Source: Odiellus spinosus (Eukaryota > Arthropoda > Arachnida > Opiliones > Phalangiidae). Taken from it: a stretch of DNA of 64,000 nt. Shown here in pieces: positions 1 through 12,057 of the stretch. Each line of letters begins with the position of its first letter. The stretch's first letter is position 1. The DNA lies in NCBI GenBank assembly GCA_963920705.1, contig OY987226.1, positions 28,528,706 through 28,592,705 on the forward strand, read 5' to 3'. The notes under the pieces are model-generated. The model was given only the letters and a program-made list of their open reading frames with translations. It had not been told where the DNA came from and ran no database searches. The position numbers and the translations under genes were made by a program.

Positions 1-629
1 TTATTTTCAATTGAAGATTTATTTTCGATTGAAGAGTTATTTTCCATTGAAGAGTTATTTTCAATCGAAGAGTTATTTTCAATAGAAGGGTTATTTTAAA
101 TTGAAGAGTTATTTTCGATTGAGAGTTATTTTCAATTGAAGAGTTATTTTCAATTGAAGAGTTATTTTCAATTGAAGAGTTATTTTCAATCGAAGAGTTA
201 TTTTCAGTTGAAGAGTTATTTTCGATTGAAGAGTTATTTTCCATTGAAGAGTTATTTTCCATTGAAGAGTTATTTTCAATCGAAGAGTTATTTTCAATCG
301 AAGGGTTATTTTCAATTGAAGAGTAATTTTCAATTGAAGAGTAATTTTCAATTGAAGAGTTATTTTCAATTGAAGAGTTATTTTCAATTGAAGAGTTATT
401 TTCAATTGAAGAGTTTCTTTCAATTGAAGAGTTATTTTCAATTGAAAGGTTATTTTAGATTGAAGAGTTATTTTCAATTGAAAGGTTATTTTAGATTGAA
501 GAGTTATTTTCCATTGAAGAGTTATTTTCCATTGAAGAGTTATTTTCAATCGAAGAGTTAATTTCAATCGAAGAGTTATTTTCAATTGAAGAGTTATATT
601 TCATTGAAGAGTTATTTTCCATTGAAGAG
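1..629 (+). repeat. Marker block A (type copy)
   Basis: This ordered string of variant monomers begins with a GAAGAT unit at 1-18. It then has CGATTG, CCATTG and CAATCG units, a GAAGGG/TTTTAAATTG pair, a 17-bp CGATTGAGAG unit, two TAATTTTC units near 330-355, a TTTCTTTC unit near 411, two TTTTAGATTG units (about 455 and 490), a TTAATTTC unit, and a terminal TTATATTTCATTG unit at 594-611. The terminal unit recurs at 11,270, 12,651, 13,756, 24,450, 25,831, 29,403, 31,122, 33,170, 41,856, 43,565, 47,004, 49,522, 52,145, 53,242, 57,405 and 61,709, giving 17 complete or partial A blocks, plus several that break off before it. Confidence 0.88.
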
Positions 630-899
630 TTATTTTCAATTGAAGAGTTATTTTCAATTGAAGAGTTATTTTCAATTGAAGAGTTATTTTCAATTGAAGA
701 GTTATTTTCAATTGAAGAGTTATTTTCAATTGAAGAGTTATTTTCAATTGAAGAGTTATTTTCAATTGAAGAGTTATTTTCAATTGAAGAGTTATTTTCA
801 ATTGAAGAGTTATTTTCAATTGAAGAGTTATTTTCAATTGAAGAGTTATTTTCAATTGAAGAGTTATTTTCAATTGAAGAGTTATTTTCAATTGAAGAG
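630..899 (+). repeat. Pure run of 15 identical monomers
   Basis: Fifteen consecutive consensus monomers follow block A without a single substitution. The run ends at a CAATTTAAGAG unit (900-917). The same 15-unit run follows A at 12,687-12,956, 13,792-14,061 and 25,867-26,136. In other A copies the run length differs (see the entry at 31,158). Such runs are the length-variable part of the HOR. Confidence 0.9.
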
Positions 900-1079
900 T
901 TATTTTCAATTTAAGAGTTAATTTCAATTGAAGAGTTATTTTCAATTGAAGAGTTATTTTCAATTGAAGAGTTATTGTCAATTGAAGAGTTATTTTCAAT
1001 TGAAGAGTTATTTTCAATTGTAGAGTTATTTTCAATTGAAGAGTTATTTTCAATTGAAGAGTTATTTTCAATTGAAGAG

Positions 1080-1242
1080 TTATTTTCGATTGAGAGTTAT
1101 TTTCAATTGGAGAGCTATTTTCAATTGAGTTATTTTCAATTGAAGAGTTATTTGAAGAGTTATTTTCAATTGAAGAGTTATTTGAAGAGTTATTTTCAAT
1201 TGAAGAGTTATTTTCAATTGAAGAGTTATTTTCGATTGAGAG
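1080..1242 (+). repeat. Marker block B: short-unit cluster (type copy)
   Basis: Successive units measure 17, 18, 15, 18, 12, 18, 12, 18, 18 and 17 bp. The 17-bp units read TTATTTTCGATTGAGAG (one A missing). The 15-bp unit is CTATTTTCAATTGAG, preceded by a TTGGAGAG unit. The 12-bp unit is TTATTTGAAGAG, a monomer lacking TTCAAT and therefore the palindrome. About 30 copies occur, among them 1,513, 2,842, 5,026, 5,405, 5,748, 6,127, 7,456, 9,622, 14,242, 16,004, 18,188, 20,636, 26,317, 28,061, 31,936, 40,543, 42,436, 45,670, 48,173, 53,656, 58,736 and 60,627. The number of 12-bp units varies from one to three. Confidence 0.87.
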
Positions 1243-2214
1243 TTATTTTCAATTGAAAGGTTATTTTCCATTGAAGAGTTATTTTCAATTGAAGAGTTAT
1301 TTTCAATTGAAGAGTTATTTTCAATTGAAGAGTTATTTTCAATTGAAGAGTTAATTTCAATTGAAGAGTTATTTTCAATTGAAGAGTTATTTTCAATTGA
1401 AGAGTTATTTTCAATTGAAGAGTTATTTTCAATTGAAGAGTTATTTTCAATTGAAGAGTTATTTTCAATTGTAGAGTTATTTTCAATTGAAGAGTTATTT
1501 TCAATTGAAGAGTTATTTTCGATTGAGAGTTATTTTCAATTGGAGAGCTATTTTCAATTGAGTTATTTTCAATTGAAGAGTTATTTGAAGAGTTATTTTC
1601 AATTGAAGAGTTATTTGAAGAGTTATTTTCAATTGAAGAGTTATTTTCAATTGAAGAGTTATTTTCGATTGAGAGTTATTTTCAATTGAAAGGTTATTTT
1701 CCATTGAAGAGTTATTTTCAATTAAAGAGTTATTTTTAATTGAAGAGTTATTTTCAATTGAAGAGTTATTTTCAATTGAAGGGTTATTTTCCATTAAAGA
1801 GTTATTTTCAATTGAAGAGTTATTTTCGATTGAGAGTTATTTTCAATTGTAGAGTTATTTTCAATTGAAGAGTTATTTTCAATCGAAGAGTTATTTTCAG
1901 TTGAAGAGTTATTTTCAATTGAAGTGTTATTTTCAATTAAAGAGTTATTTTCAATTGAAGAGTTATTTTCAATTGAAGAGTTATTTTCAATTAAAGAGTT
2001 ATTTTCAATTGAAGAGTTATTTTCAATTGAAGAGTTATTTTCAATTGAAAGGTGATTTTCCATTGAAGAGTTATTTTCAATTGAAGAGTTATTTTCAATT
2101 GAAAGGTGATTTTCCATTGAAGAGTTATTTTCAATTGAAGAGTTATTTTCATTTGAAAGGTTATTTTCCAGTGAAGAGTTATTTTCGATTGAAGAGTTAT
2201 TTTCAATTGAAGAG

Positions 2215-2266
2215 TTATTTTACGTTGAAGAGCTATTTTCAGTTGAAGAGATTTTCAGTTGAAGAG
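2215..2266 (+). repeat. Marker block C: ACGTT unit and 16-bp unit (type copy)
   Basis: An 18-bp unit with TTTTACGTTGAAG is followed by CTATTTTCAGTTGAAGAG and a 16-bp unit, ATTTTCAGTTGAAGAG, which lacks the first TT. The trio recurs exactly at 4,292, 6,829, 8,906, 15,377, 17,454, 20,009, 22,086 and 27,434. Spacings alternate 2,077 and about 2,540 bp inside each HOR copy. None occurs after 27.5 kb, so C marks the left-hand HOR family. Confidence 0.88.
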
Positions 2267-2625
2267 TTATTTTCAATTGAAGAGTTATTTTCAATTGAAG
2301 AGTTATTTTCCATTGAAGAGTTATTTTCAATTGAAGAGTTATTTTCAATCGAAGAGTTATTTTCAGTTGAAGAGTTATTTTCAATTAAAGAGTTATTTTT
2401 AATTGAAGAGTTATTTTCAATTGAAGAGTTATTTTCAATTGAAAGGTGATTTTCCATTGAAGAGTTATTTTCAATTGAAGAGTTATTTTCAATTGAAGAG
2501 TTATTTTCGAATGAGAGTTATTTTCGATTGAAGAGTTATTTTCGATTGAAGAGTTATTTTCAATCGAAGAGTTATTTTCAGTTGAAGAGTTAATTTCAAT
2601 CGAAGAGTTATTTTCAATTGAAGAG

Positions 2626-2679
2626 TTATTTTTCATTGAAGAGTTATTTTTCATTGAAGAGTTATTTTTCATTGAAGAG
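2626..2679 (+). repeat. Marker block D: three TTTTTCATTG monomers (type copy)
   Basis: Three identical monomers of the form TTATTTTTCATTGAAGAG stand side by side, usually preceded by CAGTTG and TTAATTTC/CAATCG units and followed by a CCATTG unit. Further copies start near 4.81, 7.24, 9.42, 15.79, 17.97, 20.42, 22.60, 27.85, 33.87, 35.55, 36.99, 38.23, 39.92, 40.29, 45.09, 45.43, 58.50, 60.39, 63.03 and 63.43 kb. A two-unit version lies near 47.96 kb. D is shared by the left and right HOR families, unlike C and E. Confidence 0.83.
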
Positions 2680-4971
2680 TTATTTTCCATTGAAGAGTTA
2701 TTTTCAATTGAAGAGTTATTTTCAATTGAAGAGTTATTTTCAATTGAAGAGTTATTTTCAATTGAAGAGTTATTTTCAATTGAAGAGTTATTTTCAATTG
2801 AAAGGTGATTTTCCATTGAAGAGTTATTTTCAATTGAAGAGTTATTTTCGATTGAGAGTTATTTTCAATTGGAGAGCTATTTTCAATTGAGTTATTTTCA
2901 ATTGAAGAGTTATTTGAAGAGTTATTTTCAATTGAAGAGTTATTTGAAGAGTTATTTTCAATTGAAGAGTTATTTGAAGAGTTATTTTCAATTGAAGAGT
3001 TATTTTCGATTGAGAGTTATTTTCAATTGAAAGGTTATTTTCCATTGAAGAGTTATTTTCAATTAAAGAGTTATTTTCAATTGAAGAGTTATTTTCAATT
3101 GAAGAGTTATTTTCGATTGAGAGTTATTTTCAATTGAAAGGTTATTTTCCATTGAAGAGTTATTTTCAATTAAAGAGTTATTTTCAATTGAAGAGTTATT
3201 TTCAATTGAAGAGTTATTTTCAATTGAAGAGTTATTTTCAATTGAAAGGTGATTTTCCATTGAAGAGTTATTTTCAATTAAAGAGTTATTTTCAATTGAA
3301 GAGTTATTTTCAATTGAAGAGTTACTTTCACTTGAAGAGTTATTTTCAATTGCAAGGTTATTTTCCATTGAAGAGTTATTTTCAATTGAAAGGTTATTTT
3401 CCATTGAAGAGTTATTTTCAATTGAAAGGTTATTTTCCATTGAAGAGTTATTTTCAATTAAAGAGTTATTTTTAATTGATGAGTTATTTTCAATTGAAGA
3501 GTTATTTTCAATTGAAGGGTGATTTTCCATTGAAGAGTTATTTTCAATTGAAGAGTTATTTTCAATTGAAGAGTTATTTTCCATTAAAGAGTTATTTTCA
3601 ATTGAAGAGTTATTTTCGATTGAGAGTTATTTTCAATTGAAGAGTTATTTTCAATTGAAGAGTTATTTTCAATCGAAGAGTTATTTTCAGTTGAAGAGTT
3701 ATTTTCGATTGAAGAGTTATTTTCCATTGAAGAGTTATTTTCCATTGAAGAGTTATTTTCAATCGAAGAGTTATTTTCAATCGAAGGGTTATTTTCAATT
3801 GAAGAGTTATTTTCAATTGAAGAGTTATTTTCAATTGAAGAGTTATTTTCAATTGAAGGGTTATTTTCCATTAAAGAGTTATTTTCAATTGAAGAGTTAT
3901 TTTCGATTGAGAGTTATTTTCAATTGTAGAGTTATTTTCAATTGAAGAGTTATTTTCAATCGAAGAGTTATTTTCAGTTGAAGAGTTATTTTCAATTGAA
4001 GTGTTATTTTCAATTAAAGAGTTATTTTCAATTGAAGAGTTATTTTCAATTGAAGAGTTATTTTCAATTAAAGAGTTATTTTCAATTGAAGAGTTATTTT
4101 CAATTGAAGAGTTATTTTCAATTGAAAGGTGATTTTCCATTGAAGAGTTATTTTCAATTGAAGAGTTATTTTCAATTGAAAGGTGATTTTCCATTGAAGA
4201 GTTATTTTCAATTGAAGAGTTATTTTCATTTGAAAGGTTATTTTCCAGTGAAGAGTTATTTTCGATTGAAGAGTTATTTTCAATTGAAGAGTTATTTTAC
4301 GTTGAAGAGCTATTTTCAGTTGAAGAGATTTTCAGTTGAAGAGTTATTTTCAATTGAAGAGTTATTTTCCATTAAAGAGTTATTTTCAATTGAAGAGTTA
4401 TTTTCGATTGAGAGTTATTTTCAATTGAAGAGTTATTTTCAATTGAAGAGTTATTTTCAATCGAAGAGTTATTTTCAGTTGAAGAGTTATTTTCAATTGA
4501 AAGGTTATTTTCCATTGAAGAGTTATTTTCAATTGAAAGGTTATTTTCCATTGAAGAGTTATTTTCAATTAAAGAGTTATTTTTAATTGAAGAGTTATTT
4601 TCAATTGATGAGTTATTTTCAATTGAAAGGTGATTTTCCATTGAAGAGTTATTTTCAATTGAAGAGTTATTTTCAATTGAAGAGTTATTTTCGAATGAGA
4701 GTTATTTTCGATTGAAGAGTTATTTTCGATTGAAGAGTTATTTTCAATCGAAGAGTTATTTTCAGTTGAAGAGTTAATTTCAATCGAAGAGTTATTTTCA
4801 ATTGAAGAGTTATTTTTCATTGAAGAGTTATTTTTCATTGAAGAGTTATTTTTCATTGAAGAGTTATTTTCCATTGAAGAGTTATTTTCAATTGAAGAGT
4901 TATTTTCAATTGAAGAGTTATTTTCAATTGAAGAGTTATTTTCAATTGAAGAGTTATTTTCAATTGTAGAG

Positions 4972-5693
4972 TTATTTTCAATTGAAGAGTTATTTTCAAT
5001 TGAAGAGTTATTTTCAATTGAAGAGTTATTTTCGATTGAGAGTTATTTTCAATTGGAGAGCTATTTTCAATTGAGTTATTTTCAATTGAAGAGTTATTTG
5101 AAGAGTTATTTTCAATTGAAGAGTTATTTGAAGAGTTATTTTCAATTGAAGAGTTATTTTCAATTGAAGAGTTATTTTCGATTGAGAGTTATTTTCAATT
5201 GAAAGGTTATTTTCCATTGAAGAGTTATTTTCAATTGAAGAGTTATTTTCAATTGAAGAGTTATTTTCAATTGAAGAGTTATTTTCAATTGAAGAGTTAT
5301 TTTCAATTGAAGAGTTATTTTCAATTGAAGAGTTATTTTCAATTGAAGAGTTATTTTCAATTGTAGAGTTATTTTCAATTGAAGAGTTATTTTCAATTGA
5401 AGAGTTATTTTCGATTGAGAGTTATTTTCAATTGGAGAGCTATTTTCAATTGAGTTATTTTCAATTGAAGAGTTATTTGAAGAGTTATTTTCAATTGAAG
5501 AGTTATTTGAAGAGTTATTTTCAATTGAAGAGTTATTTTCAATTGAAGAGTTATTTTCGATTGAGAGTTATTTTCAATTGAAAGGTTATTTTCCATTGAA
5601 GAGTTATTTTCAATTAAAGAGTTATTTTTAATTGAAGAGTTATTTTCAATTGAAGAGTTATTTTCAATTGAAGGGTTATTTTCCATTAAAGAG
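4972..5693 (+). repeat. 722-bp tandem duplication, first copy
   Basis: The segment holds two B clusters flanking a run of consensus monomers with one GTAGAG unit, then a GAAGGG unit and a CCATTAAAGAG unit. It is followed directly by a second copy at 5,694, with both edges on monomer boundaries. It also resembles 1,026-1,801, which has three more 18-bp units (776 bp), so the same element exists three times in copy 1 of the HOR. Confidence 0.87.
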
Positions 5694-6415
5694 TTATTTT
5701 CAATTGAAGAGTTATTTTCAATTGAAGAGTTATTTTCAATTGAAGAGTTATTTTCGATTGAGAGTTATTTTCAATTGGAGAGCTATTTTCAATTGAGTTA
5801 TTTTCAATTGAAGAGTTATTTGAAGAGTTATTTTCAATTGAAGAGTTATTTGAAGAGTTATTTTCAATTGAAGAGTTATTTTCAATTGAAGAGTTATTTT
5901 CGATTGAGAGTTATTTTCAATTGAAAGGTTATTTTCCATTGAAGAGTTATTTTCAATTGAAGAGTTATTTTCAATTGAAGAGTTATTTTCAATTGAAGAG
6001 TTATTTTCAATTGAAGAGTTATTTTCAATTGAAGAGTTATTTTCAATTGAAGAGTTATTTTCAATTGAAGAGTTATTTTCAATTGTAGAGTTATTTTCAA
6101 TTGAAGAGTTATTTTCAATTGAAGAGTTATTTTCGATTGAGAGTTATTTTCAATTGGAGAGCTATTTTCAATTGAGTTATTTTCAATTGAAGAGTTATTT
6201 GAAGAGTTATTTTCAATTGAAGAGTTATTTGAAGAGTTATTTTCAATTGAAGAGTTATTTTCAATTGAAGAGTTATTTTCGATTGAGAGTTATTTTCAAT
6301 TGAAAGGTTATTTTCCATTGAAGAGTTATTTTCAATTAAAGAGTTATTTTTAATTGAAGAGTTATTTTCAATTGAAGAGTTATTTTCAATTGAAGGGTTA
6401 TTTTCCATTAAAGAG
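5694..6415 (+). repeat. 722-bp tandem duplication, second copy
   Basis: This is a direct repeat of 4,972-5,693 at an offset of exactly 722 bp. I found no difference between them. At 6,416 the sequence leaves the 722-bp element and re-enters the series that began at 1,802. Confidence 0.87.
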
Positions 6416-9400
6416 TTATTTTCAATTGAAGAGTTATTTTCGATTGAGAGTTATTTTCAATTGTAGAGTTATTTTCAATTGAAGAGTTATTTTCAATCGA
6501 AGAGTTATTTTCAGTTGAAGAGTTATTTTCAATTGAAGTGTTATTTTCAATTAAAGAGTTATTTTCAATTGAAGAGTTATTTTCAATTGAAGAGTTATTT
6601 TCAATTAAAGAGTTATTTTCAATTGAAGAGTTATTTTCAATTGAAGAGTTATTTTCAATTGAAAGGTGATTTTCCATTGAAGAGTTATTTTCAATTGAAG
6701 AGTTATTTTCAATTGAAAGGTGATTTTCCATTGAAGAGTTATTTTCAATTGAAGAGTTATTTTCATTTGAAAGGTTATTTTCCAGTGAAGAGTTATTTTC
6801 GATTGAAGAGTTATTTTCAATTGAAGAGTTATTTTACGTTGAAGAGCTATTTTCAGTTGAAGAGATTTTCAGTTGAAGAGTTATTTTCAATTGAAGAGTT
6901 ATTTTCAATTGAAGAGTTATTTTCCATTGAAGAGTTATTTTCAATTGAAGAGTTATTTTCAATCGAAGAGTTATTTTCAGTTGAAGAGTTATTTTCAATT
7001 AAAGAGTTATTTTTAATTGAAGAGTTATTTTCAATTGAAGAGTTATTTTCAATTGAAAGGTGATTTTCCATTGAAGAGTTATTTTCAATTGAAGAGTTAT
7101 TTTCAATTGAAGAGTTATTTTCGAATGAGAGTTATTTTCGATTGAAGAGTTATTTTCGATTGAAGAGTTATTTTCAATCGAAGAGTTATTTTCAGTTGAA
7201 GAGTTAATTTCAATCGAAGAGTTATTTTCAATTGAAGAGTTATTTTTCATTGAAGAGTTATTTTTCATTGAAGAGTTATTTTTCATTGAAGAGTTATTTT
7301 CCATTGAAGAGTTATTTTCAATTGAAGAGTTATTTTCAATTGAAGAGTTATTTTCAATTGAAGAGTTATTTTCAATTGAAGAGTTATTTTCAATTGAAGA
7401 GTTATTTTCAATTGAAAGGTGATTTTCCATTGAAGAGTTATTTTCAATTGAAGAGTTATTTTCGATTGAGAGTTATTTTCAATTGGAGAGCTATTTTCAA
7501 TTGAGTTATTTTCAATTGAAGAGTTATTTGAAGAGTTATTTTCAATTGAAGAGTTATTTGAAGAGTTATTTTCAATTGAAGAGTTATTTGAAGAGTTATT
7601 TTCAATTGAAGAGTTATTTTCGATTGAGAGTTATTTTCAATTGAAAGGTTATTTTCCATTGAAGAGTTATTTTCAATTAAAGAGTTATTTTCAATTGAAG
7701 AGTTATTTTCAATTGAAGAGTTATTTTCGATTGAGAGTTATTTTCAATTGAAAGGTTATTTTCCATTGAAGAGTTATTTTCAATTAAAGAGTTATTTTCA
7801 ATTGAAGAGTTATTTTCAATTGAAGAGTTATTTTCAATTGAAGAGTTATTTTCAATTGAAAGGTGATTTTCCATTGAAGAGTTATTTTCAATTAAAGAGT
7901 TATTTTCAATTGAAGAGTTATTTTCAATTGAAGAGTTACTTTCACTTGAAGAGTTATTTTCAATTGCAAGGTTATTTTCCATTGAAGAGTTATTTTCAAT
8001 TGAAAGGTTATTTTCCATTGAAGAGTTATTTTCAATTGAAAGGTTATTTTCCATTGAAGAGTTATTTTCAATTAAAGAGTTATTTTTAATTGATGAGTTA
8101 TTTTCAATTGAAGAGTTATTTTCAATTGAAGGGTGATTTTCCATTGAAGAGTTATTTTCAATTGAAGAGTTATTTTCAATTGAAGAGTTATTTTCCATTA
8201 AAGAGTTATTTTCAATTGAAGAGTTATTTTCGATTGAGAGTTATTTTCAATTGAAGAGTTATTTTCAATTGAAGAGTTATTTTCAATCGAAGAGTTATTT
8301 TCAGTTGAAGAGTTATTTTCGATTGAAGAGTTATTTTCCATTGAAGAGTTATTTTCCATTGAAGAGTTATTTTCAATCGAAGAGTTATTTTCAATCGAAG
8401 GGTTATTTTCAATTGAAGAGTTATTTTCAATTGAAGAGTTATTTTCAATTGAAGAGTTATTTTCAATTGAAGGGTTATTTTCCATTAAAGAGTTATTTTC
8501 AATTGAAGAGTTATTTTCGATTGAGAGTTATTTTCAATTGTAGAGTTATTTTCAATTGAAGAGTTATTTTCAATCGAAGAGTTATTTTCAGTTGAAGAGT
8601 TATTTTCAATTGAAGTGTTATTTTCAATTAAAGAGTTATTTTCAATTGAAGAGTTATTTTCAATTGAAGAGTTATTTTCAATTAAAGAGTTATTTTCAAT
8701 TGAAGAGTTATTTTCAATTGAAGAGTTATTTTCAATTGAAAGGTGATTTTCCATTGAAGAGTTATTTTCAATTGAAGAGTTATTTTCAATTGAAAGGTGA
8801 TTTTCCATTGAAGAGTTATTTTCAATTGAAGAGTTATTTTCATTTGAAAGGTTATTTTCCAGTGAAGAGTTATTTTCGATTGAAGAGTTATTTTCAATTG
8901 AAGAGTTATTTTACGTTGAAGAGCTATTTTCAGTTGAAGAGATTTTCAGTTGAAGAGTTATTTTCAATTGAAGAGTTATTTTCCATTAAAGAGTTATTTT
9001 CAATTGAAGAGTTATTTTCGATTGAGAGTTATTTTCAATTGAAGAGTTATTTTCAATTGAAGAGTTATTTTCAATCGAAGAGTTATTTTCAGTTGAAGAG
9101 TTATTTTCAATTGAAAGGTTATTTTCCATTGAAGAGTTATTTTCAATTGAAAGGTTATTTTCCATTGAAGAGTTATTTTCAATTAAAGAGTTATTTTTAA
9201 TTGAAGAGTTATTTTCAATTGATGAGTTATTTTCAATTGAAAGGTGATTTTCCATTGAAGAGTTATTTTCAATTGAAGAGTTATTTTCAATTGAAGAGTT
9301 ATTTTCGAATGAGAGTTATTTTCGATTGAAGAGTTATTTTTGATTGAAGAGTTATTTTCAATCGAAGAGTTATTTTCAGTTGAAGAGTTAATTTCAATCG

Positions 9401-9580
9401 AAGAGTTATTTTCAATTGAAGAGTTATTTTTCATTGAAGAGTTATTTTTCATTGAAGAGTTATTTTTCATTGAAGAGTTATTTTCCATTGAAGAGTTATT
9501 TTCAATTGAAGAGTTATTTTCAATTGAAGAGTTATTTTCAATTGAAGAGTTATTTTCAATTGAAGAGTTATTTTCAATTG
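6416..9580 (+). repeat. Second C-D-B series (copy of 1,802 to ~4,966)
   Basis: This is collinear with 1,802 to about 4,966 at an offset of 4,614 bp, carrying C at 6,829 and 8,906 and D near 7.24 and 9.42 kb. A distinguishing change is one TTTTTGATTG monomer near 9,340 where the first series has TTTTCGATTG. After about 9,580 it does not return to the 722-bp element but continues as the first D-B junction does. Confidence 0.82.
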
Positions 9581-9993
9581 AAAGGTGATTTTCCATTGAA
9601 GAGTTATTTTCAATTGAAGAGTTATTTTCGATTGAGAGTTATTTTCAATTGGAGAGCTATTTTCAATTGAGTTATTTTCAATTGAAGAGTTATTTGAAGA
9701 GTTATTTTCAATTGAAGAGTTATTTTCAATTGAAGAGTTATTTGAAGAGTTATTTTCAATTGAAGAGTTATTTGAAGAGTTATTTTCAATTGAAGAGTTA
9801 TTTTCGATTGAGAGTTATTTTCAATTGAAAGGTTATTTTCCATTGAAGAGTTATTTTCAATTAAAGAGTTATTTTCAATTGAAGAGTTATTTTCAATTGA
9901 AGAGTTTTTTTCGATTGAGAGTTATTTTCAATTGAAAGGTTATTTTCCATTGAAGAGTTATTTTCAATTAAAGAGTTATTTTCAATTGAAGAG

Positions 9994-10263
9994 TTAATTT
10001 CAATTGAAGAGTTATTTTCAATTGAAAGGTGATTTTCCATTGAAGAGTTATTTTCAATTAAAGAGTTATTTTCAATTGAAGAGTTATTTTCAATTGAAGA
10101 GTTACTTTCACTTGAAGAGTTATTTTCAATTGAAAGGTTATTTTCCATTGAAGAGTTATTTTCAATTGAAAGGTTATTTTCCATTGAAGAGTTATTTTCA
10201 ATTGAAAGGTTATTTTCCATTGAAGAGTTATTTTCAATTAAAGAGTTATTTTCAATTGAAGAG
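9994..10263 (+). repeat. 270-bp tandem repeat, first copy
   Basis: Fifteen monomers open with TTAATTTCAATTGAAGAG. They include a GAAAGG/TGATTTTCC pair, a TTACTTTCACTTG unit and three GAAAGG/CCATTG pairs. The block is repeated at once at 10,264-10,533. The same pair occurs in HOR copy 2 at 23,174-23,713. The corresponding places near 3.2 and 7.8 kb have only one version, with GCAAGG in place of one GAAAGG. Confidence 0.85.
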
Positions 10264-10533
10264 TTAATTTCAATTGAAGAGTTATTTTCAATTGAAAGGT
10301 GATTTTCCATTGAAGAGTTATTTTCAATTAAAGAGTTATTTTCAATTGAAGAGTTATTTTCAATTGAAGAGTTACTTTCACTTGAAGAGTTATTTTCAAT
10401 TGAAAGGTTATTTTCCATTGAAGAGTTATTTTCAATTGAAAGGTTATTTTCCATTGAAGAGTTATTTTCAATTGAAAGGTTATTTTCCATTGAAGAGTTA
10501 TTTTCAATTAAAGAGTTATTTTCAATTGAAGAG
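10264..10533 (+). repeat. 270-bp tandem repeat, second copy
   Basis: This is an exact-offset direct repeat of 9,994-10,263. It is followed by the ordinary monomer TTATTTTC at 10,534, where a third copy would have shown TTAATTTC. Confidence 0.84.
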
Positions 10534-10712
10534 TTATTTTCAATTGAAGAGTTATTTTCAATTGAAAGGTGATTTTCCATTGAAGAGTTATTTTCAATTG
10601 AAGAGTTATTTTCAATTGAAGAGTTATTTTCCATTAAAGAGTTATTTTCAATTGAAGAGTTATTTTCGATTGAGAGTTATTTTCAATTGAAGAGTTATTT
10701 TCAGTTGAAGAG

Positions 10713-11305
10713 TTATTTTCAATTGAAGATTTATTTTCGATTGAAGAGTTATTTTCCATTGAAGAGTTATTTTCAATCGAAGAGTTATTTTCAATCGAAG
10801 GGTTATTTTAAATTGAAGAGTTATTTTCAATTGAAGAGTTATTTTCGATTGAGAGTTATTTTCAATTGAAGAGTTATTTTCAATTGAAGAGTTATTTTCA
10901 ATCGAAGAGTTATTTTCAGTTGAAGAGTTATTTTCGATTGAAGAGTTATTTTCCATTGAAGAGTTATTTTCAATCGAAGAGTTATTTTCAATCGAAGGGT
11001 TATTTTCAATTGAAGAGTAATTTTCAATTGAAGAGTAATTTTCAATTGAAGAGTTATTTTCAATTGAAGAGTTATTTTCAATTGAAGAGTTTCTTTCAAT
11101 TGAAGAGTTATTTTCAATTGAAAGGTTATATTAGATTGAAGAGTTATTTTCAATTGAAAGGTTATTTTAGATTGAAGAGTTATTTTCCATTGAAGAGTTA
11201 TTTTCCATTGAAGAGTTATTTTCAATCGAAGAGTTAATTTCAATCGAAGAGTTATTTTCAATTGAAGAGTTATATTTCATTGAAGAGTTATTTTCCATTG
11301 AAGAG
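10713..11305 (+). repeat. Block A, second copy in HOR 1
   Basis: This version is 36 bp shorter than the type copy, having single rather than double units at some positions. It carries its own markers: GGTTATATTAGATTG in place of the first TTTTAGATTG, and TTATTTTCAATCGAAGGG where other copies have CAATAGAAGGG. The same variant is found at 23,893-24,485 and, without the TATATTAG change, at 28,846-29,438. Confidence 0.83.
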
Positions 11306-12057
11306 TTATTTTCAATTGAAGAGTTATTTTCAATTGAAGAGTTATTTTCACTTGAAGAGTTATTTTCAATTGAAAGGTTATTTTCCATTGAAGAGTTATT
11401 TTCAATTGAAAGGTTATTTTCCATTGAAGAGTAATTTTCAATTAAAGAGTTATTTTTAATTGAAGAGTTATTTTCAATTGAAGAGTTATTTTCAATTGAA
11501 AGGTGATTTTCCATTGAAGAGTTATTTTCAATTGAAGAGTTATTTTCAATTGAAGAGTTATTTTCCATTAAAGAGTTATTTTCAATTGAAGAGTTATTTT
11601 CCATTAAAGAGTTATTTTCAATTGAAGAGTTATTTTCGAATGAGAGTTATTTTCGAATGAGAGTTATTTTCGATTGAAGAGTTATTTTCGATTGAAGAGT
11701 TATTTTCAATCGAAGAGTTAATTTCAATCGAAGAGTTATTTTCAATTGAAAGGTTATTTTCCATTGAAGAGTTATTTTCAATTAAAGAGTTATTTTCAAT
11801 TGAAGAGTTATTTTCAATTGAAGAGTTATTTTCAATTGAAGAGTTATTTTCAATTGAAAGGTGATTTTCCATGAAGAGTTATTTTCAATTAAAGAGTTAT
11901 TTTCAATTGAAAGGTGATTTTCCATTGAAGAGTTATTTTCAATTGAAGAGTTATTTTCAATTGAAGAGTTATTTTCCATTAAAGAGTTATTTTCAATTGA
12001 AGAGTTATTTTCGATTGAGAGTTATTTTCAATTGAAGAGTTATTTTCAGTTGAAGAG
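11306..12057 (+). repeat. HOR segment with double CGAATGAG units
   Basis: This stretch of monomers is found only here, at 24,486-25,237 and in altered form at 29.4-30.5 kb. It has a CACTTG unit, GAAAGG/CCATTG pairs, two CCATTAAAGAG units, two adjacent 17-bp TTATTTTCGAATGAGAG units near 11,634-11,667, and a 17-bp unit TGATTTTCCATGAAGAG at 11,862-11,878. No gene or other feature is visible. Confidence 0.78.

Larger units (their letters stand above)
1802..4971 (+). repeat. First C-D-B series with internal ~2.08-kb duplication
   Basis: Bases 1,802 to about 2,290 recur at 3,879 to about 4,367 (offset 2,077), including block C and the GAAGTG unit. The two then diverge and re-align at about 2,385-2,780 against 4,569-4,965 (offset 2,184), including block D. 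Between them lie a B copy with three 12-bp units (2,842-3,045) and a chain of GAAAGG/CCATTG pairs with one GCAAGG unit near 3,352. The arrangement looks like an old tandem duplication later reshuffled internally. Confidence 0.78.
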
